This document shows positions 1 through 10,260 of a DNA stretch of 40,742 bases, in pieces. Origin of the DNA: an uncultured Clostridia bacterium (GTDB lineage Bacteria > Bacillota > Clostridia > TANB77 > CAG-508). The notes under the pieces are model-generated. The model did not search any database. It was not told the origin of the DNA and saw nothing but the letters and a program-made list of their open reading frames with translations. Made by a program: the position numbers and the translations under genes. The stretch lies in contig CANQVU010000007.1 of assembly GCA_947627415.1 (NCBI GenBank), positions 1-40,742 on the forward strand. Direction: 5' to 3'. How positions within the stretch are numbered: position 1 is the first letter of the stretch; the number at the start of each line of letters is the position of its first letter.

Positions 1-99
1 AGATATTTTGTTTTCGTTCAAAAATATTATATCACTAGGAGTTTGAGGTTTCAATTTTCATTTAAGTTAACAGATTGTTATAAAGTAGAAGGAGAAAAA

Positions 100-696
100 A
101 TGAAAGAGGTTTTAAGGCATATAATAAAATTTGTATTAAATTTATTGATAATAATCGTTTATAGACCGAAAACAGTAGGGTTAGATAATATAGAAAAGGG
201 AAAAGGTGCATTAATTTGTCCAAACCATGTTCATGCATTAGATTCAGCAGTTATAATCCTTACAAATAAAAGAAAAATTAATGCACTTGCAAAGGAAAGT
301 ATATTTAAAAATTGGTTTATAAAATGGCTTGCAGATATATTTGGGGTATATCCAGTAAAAAATCAAAGTAAATCAATGGAAAGCATGAAAATATCTCTTA
401 AATTATTAAAGAATAATGAATTATTGCTCATATTTCCAGAAGGAACAAGAAATGGAATGGCAAAAGGTATAAAAGCAAAAGACGGTGCAGTAAAACTTGC
501 AATAAAATCAAATGTCCCTATTATACCAGTAGGCATTCAAGGAAATTTTAGATTCTTTAAAAAAGTAAAAATAAACATAGGTAAGCCAATATATTATGAT
601 ATAAGCAAAGAAGAATCTAATAATAAAGAAATTTTAGATAGATTAACTGAAGAATTAATGCAAAAAATAGTTGAATTGAGAGATGAAAAGATTTAA
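100..696 (+). CDS. plsC: 1-acyl-sn-glycerol-3-phosphate acyltransferase (PlsC family)
   Basis: ORF with NHVHALDS (HX4D-like) and FPEGTRN acyltransferase motifs; ATG at 100 follows AAGGAG. Confidence 0.85.
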   Translation: MKEVLRHIIKFVLNLLIIIVYRPKTVGLDNIEKGKGALICPNHVHALDSAVIILTNKRKINALAKESIFKNWFIKWLADIFGVYPVKNQSKSMESMKISLKLLKNNELLLIFPEGTRNGMAKGIKAKDGAVKLAIKSNVPIIPVGIQGNFRFFKKVKINIGKPIYYDISKEESNNKEILDRLTEELMQKIVELRDEKI

Positions 697-728
697 TATA
701 AATCAAACAATATAAAAAAAGAAACTAT

Positions 729-758
729 GTGGAGCTAAAAAAATGCTCCACTTTATTT
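729..758 (+). terminator. Rho-independent terminator-like hairpin after plsC
   Basis: GTGGAGC-taaaaaaat-GCTCCAC followed by a T-rich tract. Confidence 0.6.
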
Positions 759-822
759 ATTTAAAGAAATTGCCCCAATTAGTAAGAACTAATGGGACAA
801 AAACGTGAGGGAAGGTTATTTT

Positions 823-930
823 TTATTTCATTTTTTTATAAAACTTTATTGCTGAAATTATAGCAATAATACTTACGATTATCAGTGCTACAATTGCGAT
901 TACAAGAAATGCAATTATATATTTTAACAC
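823..930 (-). CDS. Small hydrophobic single-TM peptide, 35 aa (MLKYIIAFLVIAIVALIIVSIIAIISAIKFYKKMK)
   Basis: Read on the minus strand: GTG start preceded by AAGGAGTGGTAAGAA; hydrophobic core with basic C-terminus; below the ORF track length cutoff. Confidence 0.45.
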   Translation of the reverse strand: MLKYIIAFLVIAIVALIIVSIIAIISAIKFYKKMK

Positions 931-1022
931 TTCTTACCACTCCTTAAGTATTATTTTTCATATCCCTCAAATATGAAATTTAATAAATTATACCATATCA
1001 CGTGTAAATACGCAACCGTGGG

Positions 1023-1052
1023 TTGACATTTAGTGCTAAAAAGAGGTATAAT
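1023..1052 (+). promoter_or_regulatory. Sigma-A-like promoter upstream of typA
   Basis: TTGACA (1023-1028), 18-nt spacer, TATAAT (1047-1052). Confidence 0.6.
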
Positions 1053-1108
1053 TAATTGTTATTGTGAGTTATTTAAAATGAATTAAAATAGATTGAGGGG
1101 ATTAAAGA

Positions 1109-2918
1109 ATGAACAATGAAAAAATAAGAAATGTAGCAATTATAGCACATGTTGATCATGGAAAAACGACATTGGTTGATAGCCTACTTAGACAAAGTGG
1201 TACTTTTAGAGATAATGAGCAAGTAGAAGAAAGAGTAATGGATTCAAATGATTTGGAAAAAGAAAGAGGAATTACAATATTAGCTAAAAATACATCAGTA
1301 ATGTATAATGATGTAAAAATAAATATAGTGGATACACCTGGACATGCTGACTTTGGCGGAGAGGTAGAAAGAGTACTTAAAATGGTTGATGGAGTACTTC
1401 TATTAGTTGATGCATTTGAGGGAGCTATGCCTCAAACAAGAGAAGTGTTAAAAAAATCATTAGCATTAAATTTAAAACCAATTGTAGTAATAAATAAAAT
1501 AGATAGACCAGGTGCAACTCCATATAAAGTAGTGGACCAAGTTTTAGAATTATTTATAGAATTAGGAGCAAATGATGATCAATTAGATTTTCCTGTTGTA
1601 TATGCATCTGCAAAAGAAGGAATAGCAAAACTTAGTCTAGAAGAAGAATCAAGTGATATGAAATGTGTATTTGAAACTATAATTAACAATATTGAACCAC
1701 CTAAATGTGATGAAGAAGGACCAATGCAAATGCTTATATCAAACATAGATTATGATGACTATGTAGGAAGAATAGGAGTAGGAAGAATAGAAAGAGGCAT
1801 CATAAAAGAGGGAATGCAGGTTGCAGTATGTAAAAACGATAAGGTTGAAAATGCTAAAATAATGAAAGTATACACATATAAAGGACTTAAAAAAGAAGAA
1901 GTTGAAACTGCAAAAGCAGGAGATATTGTAGAAATATCAGGGATAACAAACATAAATATTGGTGAAACAGTATGTGATGTTAATCATCCTGAAAAAATTG
2001 ATTTTGTAAATATAGATGAACCAACAGTTACAATGACATTTTCGGTAAATAATGGACCTTTTGCAGGAAAAGAAGGAGAATTTATAACATCAAGACATAT
2101 AAGAGATAGATTGTTTAAAGAACTAGAAAGAAATGTATCTCTACGAGTTAAAGAGACAGATAGCCCAGATTCTTATGAAGTAGCAGGACGTCGGAGAGCT
2201 TCATCTATCAGTTCTTATTGAAACAATGAGAAGAGAAGGATTTGAACTTTTAGTATCTCGTCCAAAGGTTATATTTAAAGAAATAAATGGAGAAAAATGT
2301 GAGCCAATCGAATTGCTAGTTGTAAATGTTCCAGATGATTGTATAGGAAATGTAATAGAAAAACTAGGAAGAAGAAAAGCGGAAATGATAAATATGGAAC
2401 CTGCTGAAGATGGACATACAAAAATAGAATTCAAAATTCCAGCTAGAGGACTAATTGGATATAGAACAGAATTCTTAACAGATACAAAAGGTGAAGGTGT
2501 AATGAATCATATATTCGATTCATATGAGCCATATAAAGGTGATGTGGTGTCAAGAACTAGAGGAACAATTGTGGCATTCGAACAAGGTAAAGCAATAACA
2601 TATGGATTATACAATGCACAAGATAAAGGCGATTTGTTTATAGGACCAGGAACAGAAGTTTATGAAGGAATGATAGTAGGGCTAAATTCTAGAGGAGAAG
2701 ATTTAGCAGTAAATGTATGCAAAGAAAAGCATTTAACAAATACTAGAGCTTCAGGGTCAGATGATGCATTAAGACTTGTTCCACCTATTCAAATGTCATT
2801 AGAAAAAGCAATAGAATTCATACAAGACGATGAATTAGTGGAAGTAACACCAAAAAGTATAAGACTAAGAAAAAAAATATTAAATAATAAAGATAGAGAA
2901 AGATCAGCAAGAAAGTAG
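1109..2918 (+). CDS. typA: Ribosome-associated GTPase TypA/BipA, read through a +1 shift at CGG 2192-2194 (about 602 aa joined)
   Basis: IAHVDHGKTTL, DTPGHADFGGEVER and NKIDRPGA motifs in the 5' ORF; C-terminal domain in the 3' ORF. The expected [22 protein letters not shown] is restored by skipping C2192. Confidence 0.93.
2192..2194 (+). other. +1 recoding site: CGT|CGG|A, read as CGT-(C)-GGA
   Basis: In-frame CGG (1083 nt after the ATG); the +1 frame restores the conserved RGELHLS motif. Confidence 0.85.
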
Positions 2919-2929
2919 GGAAAATAAAA

Positions 2930-3277
2930 ATGGGATGGAATAGTAGAATGAGAGCAAGTAGAAGTTCATATAATTTTAGAAAGAATGGAAGTTATAGACC
3001 AGGTTCTTCTTCTGATTTTCATATATCATTAGTAAATAAAGAATCAGATGATTATATGAATAGACAAAGAGTTCTAGATGAAATAAAGACAAGATGTGAA
3101 AAAAACAATGAAAAATTAGATAATGTAGTAGATGAAATAGTTAAAAGAAAAGAGATTAAAGAACAATTTGATTATTTTACTAAGAATGGAATTACAGATA
3201 TAGCATCAATATTTAAAAATTGGTATAATGGATATAGAAAAAATAAAGGGAAAAAGACTAATATAGTAATTAGGTGA
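2930..3277 (+). CDS. Hypothetical protein, 115 aa
   Basis: Intact ORF directly downstream of typA, colinear with neighbours. Confidence 0.6.
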   Translation: MGWNSRMRASRSSYNFRKNGSYRPGSSSDFHISLVNKESDDYMNRQRVLDEIKTRCEKNNEKLDNVVDEIVKRKEIKEQFDYFTKNGITDIASIFKNWYNGYRKNKGKKTNIVIR

Positions 3278-3281
3278 TATT

Positions 3282-3863
3282 TTGAATATAGAAGAAATAA
3301 AAGAAAAAGCTTTAAGTGAGCGCATTCCAATTATAATGGATGATACATTAGAGGTAATAAAAAAAATATTATTAGAAGAAAAGCCCAAAAAAATATTAGA
3401 GTTAGGAACTGCAACAGGATATTCTTCTATTTGCTTTTCTAACATTTTAAATAATAACGTTTATATAGATACAATAGAATTAGACAGTAACAGGGCAAAT
3501 GAAGCAATAAGTAATATTAAACTAATGGGATTGGAAAATAATATAAATGTAATTATAGGAAATGCAGTAGATATATTGCCTACATTAAATGAAAAATACG
3601 ATATATTTTTTATAGATGCAGCAAAAAGTAAATATCCTATTTTTTTGAAAGAAGCACTAAGATTATCTCATAAGGGTAGCGTAATACTAGCAGATAACAT
3701 ACTATACAAAGGATATGTCATGAGTGACTATAACAAACATAAGCAAAGAACGGCAGTAACACATTTGAGAGAGTATATAAAAGATGTAAATGAAAATAAA
3801 ACTTTGCAAACTGAAATTTTAGAGATAGGAGATGGACTAGCAGTAAGTAGAGTGCTAGAATAG
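3282..3863 (+). CDS. SAM-dependent O-methyltransferase, TrmR/YrrM-like
   Basis: LELGTATGYSSI SAM-binding motif; FFIDAAKSKYPIFL; LADNILYKGYV. Confidence 0.8.
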   Translation: MNIEEIKEKALSERIPIIMDDTLEVIKKILLEEKPKKILELGTATGYSSICFSNILNNNVYIDTIELDSNRANEAISNIKLMGLENNINVIIGNAVDILPTLNEKYDIFFIDAAKSKYPIFLKEALRLSHKGSVILADNILYKGYVMSDYNKHKQRTAVTHLREYIKDVNENKTLQTEILEIGDGLAVSRVLE

Positions 3864-3872
3864 TGAATAAAC

Positions 3873-5075
3873 ATGGAAAATAATGATAAACGAAAAAAAT
3901 TCATAGAAAGTTTTGCTGTAGAAGTAAATAATATTGCAAGAGAGAAATTTTTAAAAGAAACTAGACCTACAACAATAGGAGAAGTAGTAGATGGATATAG
4001 AGAATTTGTATTAGATTTAGGAAAAGGATTTTTAGAAATAGCTGAGAATTATAATGATTGTATACAGATAGCAAAGCAAAATGAACTAATAGGAGATGCT
4101 AAGTTAAAAGCTAGGATAAAAGATTTTTCAAGCTCTAGAATAAATAGTGATATAAAAATTCTAGATGATGTTTTTGGAATGGAAATAGTTACTTCAACAG
4201 AAGTGGAAAAGGAAATTTTAATGTTATTTAACCACTTAGTATTTGATATTAGTAAAGATAAAAAATATAACAAACCTTCTGGATATATAGCATATCATTG
4301 TATGGGAGATTTTTCACCAAAGGAAGGAAACATTAAAAATTGGATAAAAAAAGAAGTTGCAGAACTAAATACAAGAGAATATGTACGAAAAAGAAGTGAA
4401 CCTACATACAATGATAAAAAGCATATGGTACCAATATTCCCAAATCTACAAGAAGTCATAAAAGATTCTAATAGATTAAATGAAATAGCAAAAACTTTTG
4501 AAGAAATGTTAGAATACATGAAAACAACTAAAACAAATTTAGATTTACCAATTGTAGAATTTCAATTTAAGACAGCAGACGTTGAGGAATGCGCCTTAAG
4601 AGGAAGTGCTTCCCATACTAAGTATAAGCATACGAAAGAGAAAATGATAGAAAATAAATTTAAAAATGGAGAACTTATAAGAGGAATTAATTCTCCATGG
4701 AAGTTTGAAGGTACCCCATCTGGATTAAAGCTTCAGGATTTTTATAAAACATTATTAGAAAATTGGCCATTTTTAAGGAATACTATTGTTGAGAGAAGAA
4801 ATGCTGGAAAGGAAATCAAAGATAGAGAAAAAGTTTCTAAGTTTGACATGCTAACTGCATCACAATTTCCATTCTTAAGAGGTTATTTACCTAATTATAA
4901 GTATGATGAAAGTAAACAAGAAGAAAAATGGGGAGTATTAAAAATGTCAATGATAGTAAATAGGTTAGATAGAGCAGAAACAGAATCTTTAGAAGATGAA
5001 TTACTTTCTCAAATAGGAAATGTATGGGCAGATAATTTTGCAAGCAAAGAAAAATCTGGAGGAGAAAGTAAATGA
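3873..5075 (+). CDS. Divergent RelA/SpoT-synthetase-like protein
   Basis: KARIKDFSSSRINSDIKILDDVFGMEIVT, PSGYIAYHCMG and VEFQFKTADVEECALRGSASHTKYK resemble RelA/SpoT synthetase motifs (D of IYDLxGLR, GYxSxH, ExQIRT...AE.G.AAHWxYK). Confidence 0.55.
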   Translation: MENNDKRKKFIESFAVEVNNIAREKFLKETRPTTIGEVVDGYREFVLDLGKGFLEIAENYNDCIQIAKQNELIGDAKLKARIKDFSSSRINSDIKILDDVFGMEIVTSTEVEKEILMLFNHLVFDISKDKKYNKPSGYIAYHCMGDFSPKEGNIKNWIKKEVAELNTREYVRKRSEPTYNDKKHMVPIFPNLQEVIKDSNRLNEIAKTFEEMLEYMKTTKTNLDLPIVEFQFKTADVEECALRGSASHTKYKHTKEKMIENKFKNGELIRGINSPWKFEGTPSGLKLQDFYKTLLENWPFLRNTIVERRNAGKEIKDREKVSKFDMLTASQFPFLRGYLPNYKYDESKQEEKWGVLKMSMIVNRLDRAETESLEDELLSQIGNVWADNFASKEKSGGESK

Positions 5076-6325
5076 AAAAACCAGAATTATTAGCACCAGC
5101 AGGGTCATTTGAAAAAGCAAAAACAGCTTTTTTGTATGGAGCAGACGCTGTATATATGGGAACTGCAAAATTATCTTTGCGTTCTAGAGTAGATGTTCAA
5201 GATGATGAACTTGCTAGAACAATAAAATATGCGCATTCAATTAACAAAAAAGTTTATGCAGCATTAAATATATATGCAAGAGATGATATGTATGATGAAG
5301 TAATTAAACAAGCAAAACTTTTAAATGAACTAAAAGTAGACGGAATAATAGCATCAGATGGTGGAGTTATAGAAACTTTAAAAGAATATGCTCCAGATGT
5401 TGATATACATATAAGCACACAGACTAATGTTGTCGGATATAATTCCTGCAAATTTTGGTATAAGAATGGCGCTAAAAGAATAGTGTTAGCAAGGGAGCTT
5501 AATAAAAAAGAAATAGATGCTATTATGAAAAATAAACCAGAAGATTTAGAAATAGAAATATTTATTCATGGAGCAATATGCTATAGTTATTCTGGTAGAT
5601 GCCATTTAAGTGACTTTTTAGCATCAAGATGTGGTAATTTAGGAGATTGTGCTCAAAGTTGTAGATGGGCATATAATATGTATATAGAGGAAAAAAATAA
5701 GCCAGGAAATTTAATGCCAGTAGAACAAGATGAAAATGGAACATATATATTATCTTCAAAAGATTTATGTTTAATAAAGGAACTTCCAGAAATAATAGAA
5801 ATGGGAGTAGATAGTTTAAAAATAGAAGGAAGGCTTAAAACTGAGTATTATTTAGCAACAGTAATAAATACGTATAGAAATGCAATTAATGATTATATAA
5901 AAAGTCCTAAGGATTATGACTATACAAAATATTTAAAAGAATTAGAAAAAACAAAAACAAGAGGATTAACGACTTTTTATTTTAACGATAAAAATAATAA
6001 AGACTTTCAAGAATATGAGGGAAAACAATATAATCCAGATTATGAATTTGGAGGAAAAATATTAAAAGCAGAAAAAGAAGGAAAAGCAATTATAGAAATA
6101 AGAAATAGACTACAATTAGATGATATACTAGAAATTTTAATACCGGATAAACTAGAGCCTAGTATTTTTAAAATAGAAGAAATGTGGGATGTAGAAACAA
6201 ATGAAAAAATAGATCATGTAAATCCAGGTAGAGAAGGACAAAAAGTAGTTTTAAAGATTCCAATATCTACAAAAGAAGGTTGGATATTAAGAAGAAAAAA
6301 AGGGAGTTACAATGAAGAGAACTAA
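5072..6325 (+). CDS. Peptidase U32 family protein (tRNA/rRNA hydroxylation-type YrrO/TrhP/RlhA family)
   Basis: MKKPELLAPAGSFEKAKTAFLYGADAVY, ARELNKKEI, IFIHGAICYSYSGRCHLS..., CAQSCRW, SLKIEGR. Confidence 0.9.
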   Translation: MKKPELLAPAGSFEKAKTAFLYGADAVYMGTAKLSLRSRVDVQDDELARTIKYAHSINKKVYAALNIYARDDMYDEVIKQAKLLNELKVDGIIASDGGVIETLKEYAPDVDIHISTQTNVVGYNSCKFWYKNGAKRIVLARELNKKEIDAIMKNKPEDLEIEIFIHGAICYSYSGRCHLSDFLASRCGNLGDCAQSCRWAYNMYIEEKNKPGNLMPVEQDENGTYILSSKDLCLIKELPEIIEMGVDSLKIEGRLKTEYYLATVINTYRNAINDYIKSPKDYDYTKYLKELEKTKTRGLTTFYFNDKNNKDFQEYEGKQYNPDYEFGGKILKAEKEGKAIIEIRNRLQLDDILEILIPDKLEPSIFKIEEMWDVETNEKIDHVNPGREGQKVVLKIPISTKEGWILRRKKGSYNEEN

Positions 6326-6986
6326 ATTAAAGGATAGAGTATTACCTAAATATACAAAAGGTGAAGAAATTTTTAATATGACATCTCATATTGTAGGTGC
6401 TTCGTTAGGTATAATTGCTACCATACTTTGTATTGTAATTGCAGTATTACACAAAAATGCTTATGGAATAATTAGTAGTATAGTTTATGGCATTAGCTTA
6501 ATAGTTTTATATACAATGTCTAGTATATATCATGGATTATCACCTAGAATACTAGGTAAAAAAGTAATGCAAATATTAGATCACTGCACTATATTTTTAT
6601 TAATAGCAGGATCATATACACCATTTGCACTTTGCACATTTAGGGAATATAATTCAGCAATAGGATGGACAATATTTGCTTTAATTTGGGGTGTTGCCAT
6701 AATTGGCATAGTATTAAATGCAATAGATTTAAAAAAATATAATAAATTTTCAATGGTTTGCTATATAGCTATGGGATGGGTAATAATATTTAGAGCAGAC
6801 TTATTACCAAAATTATTAGGTATAAGAGGAGTTATATTATTAGTTTCAGGAGGAATTGCATACACAATAGGAGCAATACTATATGGAGTAGGTGTAAAAC
6901 ACAAATATATGCATTCAGTATTTCATTTATTTATATTATTAGGAAGTATATTGCAATTTTTCTGCATACTATTTTATGTTTTATGA
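6312..6986 (+). CDS. Hemolysin III family membrane protein (YqfA/PAQR-like)
   Basis: GEEIFNMTSHIVGASLG, SSIYHGL, LDHCTIFLLIAGSYTPF and HSVFHLFILLGS motifs. Confidence 0.88.
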   Translation: MKRTKLKDRVLPKYTKGEEIFNMTSHIVGASLGIIATILCIVIAVLHKNAYGIISSIVYGISLIVLYTMSSIYHGLSPRILGKKVMQILDHCTIFLLIAGSYTPFALCTFREYNSAIGWTIFALIWGVAIIGIVLNAIDLKKYNKFSMVCYIAMGWVIIFRADLLPKLLGIRGVILLVSGGIAYTIGAILYGVGVKHKYMHSVFHLFILLGSILQFFCILFYVL

Positions 6987-7014
6987 GAAAAAGGGAGCTT
7001 GCCCTTTTTTTCTC
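6985..7014 (+). terminator. Terminator hairpin
   Basis: GAGAAAAAGGG-agctt-GCCCTTTTTTTCTC. Confidence 0.7.
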
Positions 7015-7084
7015 ATTTTTAATGCTTCACTATTGCATAAAATTAAAGTTAAATATATAATTAAACAGAGATGAGAGGTAAAAA

Positions 7085-8096
7085 ATGGACGAAAATGAAA
7101 ATTTATTAATTCCAAATTTACAAGATGAATCAGAGGAAGTTGCAGAGATTTCGTTAAGACCAAAAACATTAGATGAATATATTGGACAAACTAAAGTAAA
7201 AGAAAATATGAAAATATATATTGAAGCAGCTAAAAAAAGAAATGAACCACTAGATCATATTTTATTATATGGACCTCCAGGGCTAGGAAAAACAACACTT
7301 GCTGGTATTATATCTAATGAGATGAATACCAATATAAGAATAACATCAGGACCAGCAATAGAAAAACCAGGAGACTTGGCAGCACTTTTAACAAATCTTT
7401 CACCAAATGATGTTTTGTTTATAGACGAAATTCATAGATTAAATAGAAGTGTTGAAGAGATTCTTTATCCTGCTTTAGAAGATTATAACTTAGACATAAT
7501 AATTGGTAAAGGACCTAGTGCAAGGTCTATTAGATTGGAACTTCCTAAATTTACTTTAATTGGAGCAACAACAAGAGCAGGTTCTCTTACTACTCCTTTA
7601 CGAGATAGATTTGGTATAGTTCATAGATTAGAACTTTATAATGAAAATGAATTGAATACAATAGTAAGAAGATCAGCTAATATTTTAAATGTAAAAATAG
7701 ATGAAAAAGGGTCTATGGAAATTGCAAGGCGTTCAAGAGGAACTCCAAGAATAGCAAATAGATTGTTAAAAAGAGTAAGAGATTATGCATCTGTTTTAGG
7801 AGATGGAGTTATAACAGAAAAAATAGCAAAGATAGCATTAGAAAAATTGGAAATAGATGAACTTCGGACTTGATAACATAGATAGAAAAATATTAAAGAC
7901 TATAATATTAAGCTATTCTGGAGGACCAGTAGGAATTGAGACTCTTAGTTCAACGATAGGAGAAGAAACTGAAACAATCGAAGATGTATATGAACCATAT
8001 TTGTTGCAAATGGGATTTTTATCAAGAACACCTAGAGGAAGAATAGTAACACCAAATGCATATAAACATTTAGGATTAGAATTTAAAGGAGAATAA
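7085..8096 (+). CDS. ruvB: Holliday junction helicase RuvB, read through a +1 shift at CGG 7865-7867 (about 336 aa joined)
   Basis: [47 protein letters not shown]; the C-terminal winged helix ([24 protein letters not shown]...RTPRGR) is in the +1 frame. Confidence 0.94.
7865..7867 (+). other. +1 recoding site: CTT|CGG|A, read as CTT-(C)-GGA
   Basis: The zero frame reads CGG ACT TGA (stop two codons later); +1 restores the expected [12 protein letters not shown]. Confidence 0.85.
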
Positions 8097-8097
8097 A

Positions 8098-9039
8098 ATG
8101 AAAAAGATATCAGTTGTAATACCAATGTATTACGAGGAAGAAGTAGTAAAAGAATGTTATATAAGAACTAAAGTTGTGTTAAATGGTTTAAATAATTTTG
8201 AACATGAAATTATATTTGTAAATGATGGGAGCAAAGATAAAACATTAGAATACTTAGAAGAAATCGCAGATAAAGATAATAATGTAAAAGTAATATCTTT
8301 CTCAAGAAATTTTGGGCACCAAGTAGCAGTGACTGCTGGATTAAAATATGTAACAGGAGATTGCTGTCTTATAATTGATAGCGATATGCAAGATCCCCCA
8401 GAATTACTAGTGGACATGATAAAACTATGGGAACAAGGTAATGATGTAATATATGCAAAAAGAAAAGTAAGAAAGGGAGAATCTAAATTTAAGCTTATAA
8501 CAGCAAAAATGTTTTATAGAATACTAAATGGATTATCAGATGTAGAAATTCCAAAAGATACAGGGGATTTTAGATTAGCTGATAGAAAAGTTATTGATGT
8601 AATTAATTCTATGCCTGAACACAACAAGTTTTTAAGAGGACTATTTAGTTGGGTAGGATTTAAACAAACACCAATAGAATACGAAAGACAAGAAAGATTT
8701 GCAGGTAAAACAAAATATCCATTGAAGAAGATGTTAAAATTAGCATCTGATGGAATAATTAGTTTTTCTACTAAACCTTTGAAATTAATTGGAGGAATAG
8801 GAATTATATCAATATTTATATCAATTATATTATTAGTATATGCTTTAGTATCATATATATTTAATTTAAACAATTTGGCGTCAGGTTGGACATCTATGAT
8901 GGTAGCAATTACTTTTTTTGCAGGTGTTCAATTAGTATCAATTTGGATGATATCAGAATATATAGCAAGAATATATGATGACACTAAGAAAAGACCAGAA
9001 TATATAATAGATAAAAAAATTAACATAGAAGAGGAATAA
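8098..9039 (+). CDS. Family 2 glycosyltransferase (polyprenyl-phosphate sugar transferase, GtrB/DPM1-like)
   Basis: SVVIPMYYEEEVV, FVNDGSKDKT, DSDMQDPPEL; two C-terminal TM segments. Confidence 0.88.
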   Translation: MKKISVVIPMYYEEEVVKECYIRTKVVLNGLNNFEHEIIFVNDGSKDKTLEYLEEIADKDNNVKVISFSRNFGHQVAVTAGLKYVTGDCCLIIDSDMQDPPELLVDMIKLWEQGNDVIYAKRKVRKGESKFKLITAKMFYRILNGLSDVEIPKDTGDFRLADRKVIDVINSMPEHNKFLRGLFSWVGFKQTPIEYERQERFAGKTKYPLKKMLKLASDGIISFSTKPLKLIGGIGIISIFISIILLVYALVSYIFNLNNLASGWTSMMVAITFFAGVQLVSIWMISEYIARIYDDTKKRPEYIIDKKINIEEE

Positions 9040-9041
9040 AG

Positions 9042-9599
9042 ATGAAATTATTATTACATACATGTTGTGCACCTTGTAGTGTATACTGCATAGATACTTT
9101 AAGGAAAGAGGAAATAGAACCAACGGTATATTGGTATAACCCTAATATTCATCCATATAAAGAATATGAAGCAAGAAGAGATTGCTTAAAAGATTATACA
9201 AAGCTAATAAATGTAAATGCTGTATTTGAAGATGATTATGGCTTAAGAGAATTTTGCAAAAATGTAGTTGATGATTTAGAAAATAGATGTGTAAATTACT
9301 GTTATAAAGTAAGACTTGAGCAGACTGTAAAATATGCAAAAGAAAATGGATATGATAGCTTTTCCACAACACTTCTTGTTAGTCCATATCAAAAACATGA
9401 TGCTATAAAAGAGTTAGGAGAAAGATTAGCAAAAGAATATGGAATAGAATTTGTATATAGAGATTTTAGAGTAGGCTTTAGAGAAGGACAAAGAAAAGCA
9501 AGAGAGCTTGGCTTATATATGCAAAAATATTGTGGTTGTATATTTTCAGAGGAGGATAGATATCAAAAACAAATAGAAAAAGATAAAAAATATGTTTAA
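9042..9599 (+). CDS. queH: Epoxyqueuosine reductase QueH
   Basis: LLHTCCAPCSVYC; YWYNPNIHPYKEYEAR; KYCGCIFSEEDRY. Confidence 0.88.
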   Translation: MKLLLHTCCAPCSVYCIDTLRKEEIEPTVYWYNPNIHPYKEYEARRDCLKDYTKLINVNAVFEDDYGLREFCKNVVDDLENRCVNYCYKVRLEQTVKYAKENGYDSFSTTLLVSPYQKHDAIKELGERLAKEYGIEFVYRDFRVGFREGQRKARELGLYMQKYCGCIFSEEDRYQKQIEKDKKYV

Positions 9600-9615
9600 A
9601 ACTAGATGTATAAAG

Positions 9616-9648
9616 TAGATTGCTTAAAATACAAGCAGTCTATTTTTT
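9616..9648 (+). terminator. Terminator after queH
   Basis: TAGATTGCTT-aaaatac-AAGCAGTCTA followed by T7. Confidence 0.7.
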
Positions 9649-9734
9649 TGAACTTCAAAAACAAGTTAACATAAATATAAAAAATGCATATAATAACTAT
9701 ACAATATATTAAAAAGTTAGAAAGGAGCTAAATT

Positions 9735-10232
9735 ATGAAAAATTCTAAAAATATTATAACAATAGTAGTGTTAATAGCAATTATTGCTATGGCAGTAGCA
9801 TATTCTGCGTTTGCTACTCAATTAAATATAAATGGGCAAAGTGAAATTGTAGGAGAGTGGAATATTAAAATTACAGGAATTAGTGTTGAGAATATCAGTA
9901 CAGGTTGTGATGCTGGGACACCTGAGTATACAAATACAAGTGCAACTTTTAGTGCAAAATTGCTAAAGCCAGGGGATACAATCACATATTTAATAACAAT
10001 TCAGAATGGTGGAACAATTAATGCTGTTTTGGATAATGTAACTTTTACACCAGATAATGAAAATGGTTCTCCAGCAATTAGTTATGAAACAACAACGCCA
10101 GCTACAAATTTAGGAGCAGGCGAACAAACAACATTTACAGTAAAAGTTACGTATAATGCAGAAACTACAGAAATACCATCTGTAAAAACAAAAACAATTA
10201 CAGGAATTATAGAATATGTCCAAGATGACTAA
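9735..10232 (+). CDS. Secreted protein with SipW-type N-terminus (TasA/CalY-like small surface protein)
   Basis: N-terminal NIITIVVLIAIIAMAVAYSAFATQLNINGQSEI signal region; beta-rich, Thr-rich mature part; next to a signal peptidase gene. Confidence 0.6.
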   Translation: MKNSKNIITIVVLIAIIAMAVAYSAFATQLNINGQSEIVGEWNIKITGISVENISTGCDAGTPEYTNTSATFSAKLLKPGDTITYLITIQNGGTINAVLDNVTFTPDNENGSPAISYETTTPATNLGAGEQTTFTVKVTYNAETTEIPSVKTKTITGIIEYVQDD

Positions 10233-10260
10233 ATTCTTCTTTGTAAAAGAGTGAGACAAA

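Noticed and set aside
1759-1953. Minus-strand ORFs listed inside plus-strand genes (e.g. 1759-1953, 2201-2434, 19236-19571, 26235-26762, 28143-28451)
   Set aside because: They are antisense to strongly supported coding genes and show low-complexity hydrophobic/Ser-rich translations typical of shadow ORFs.
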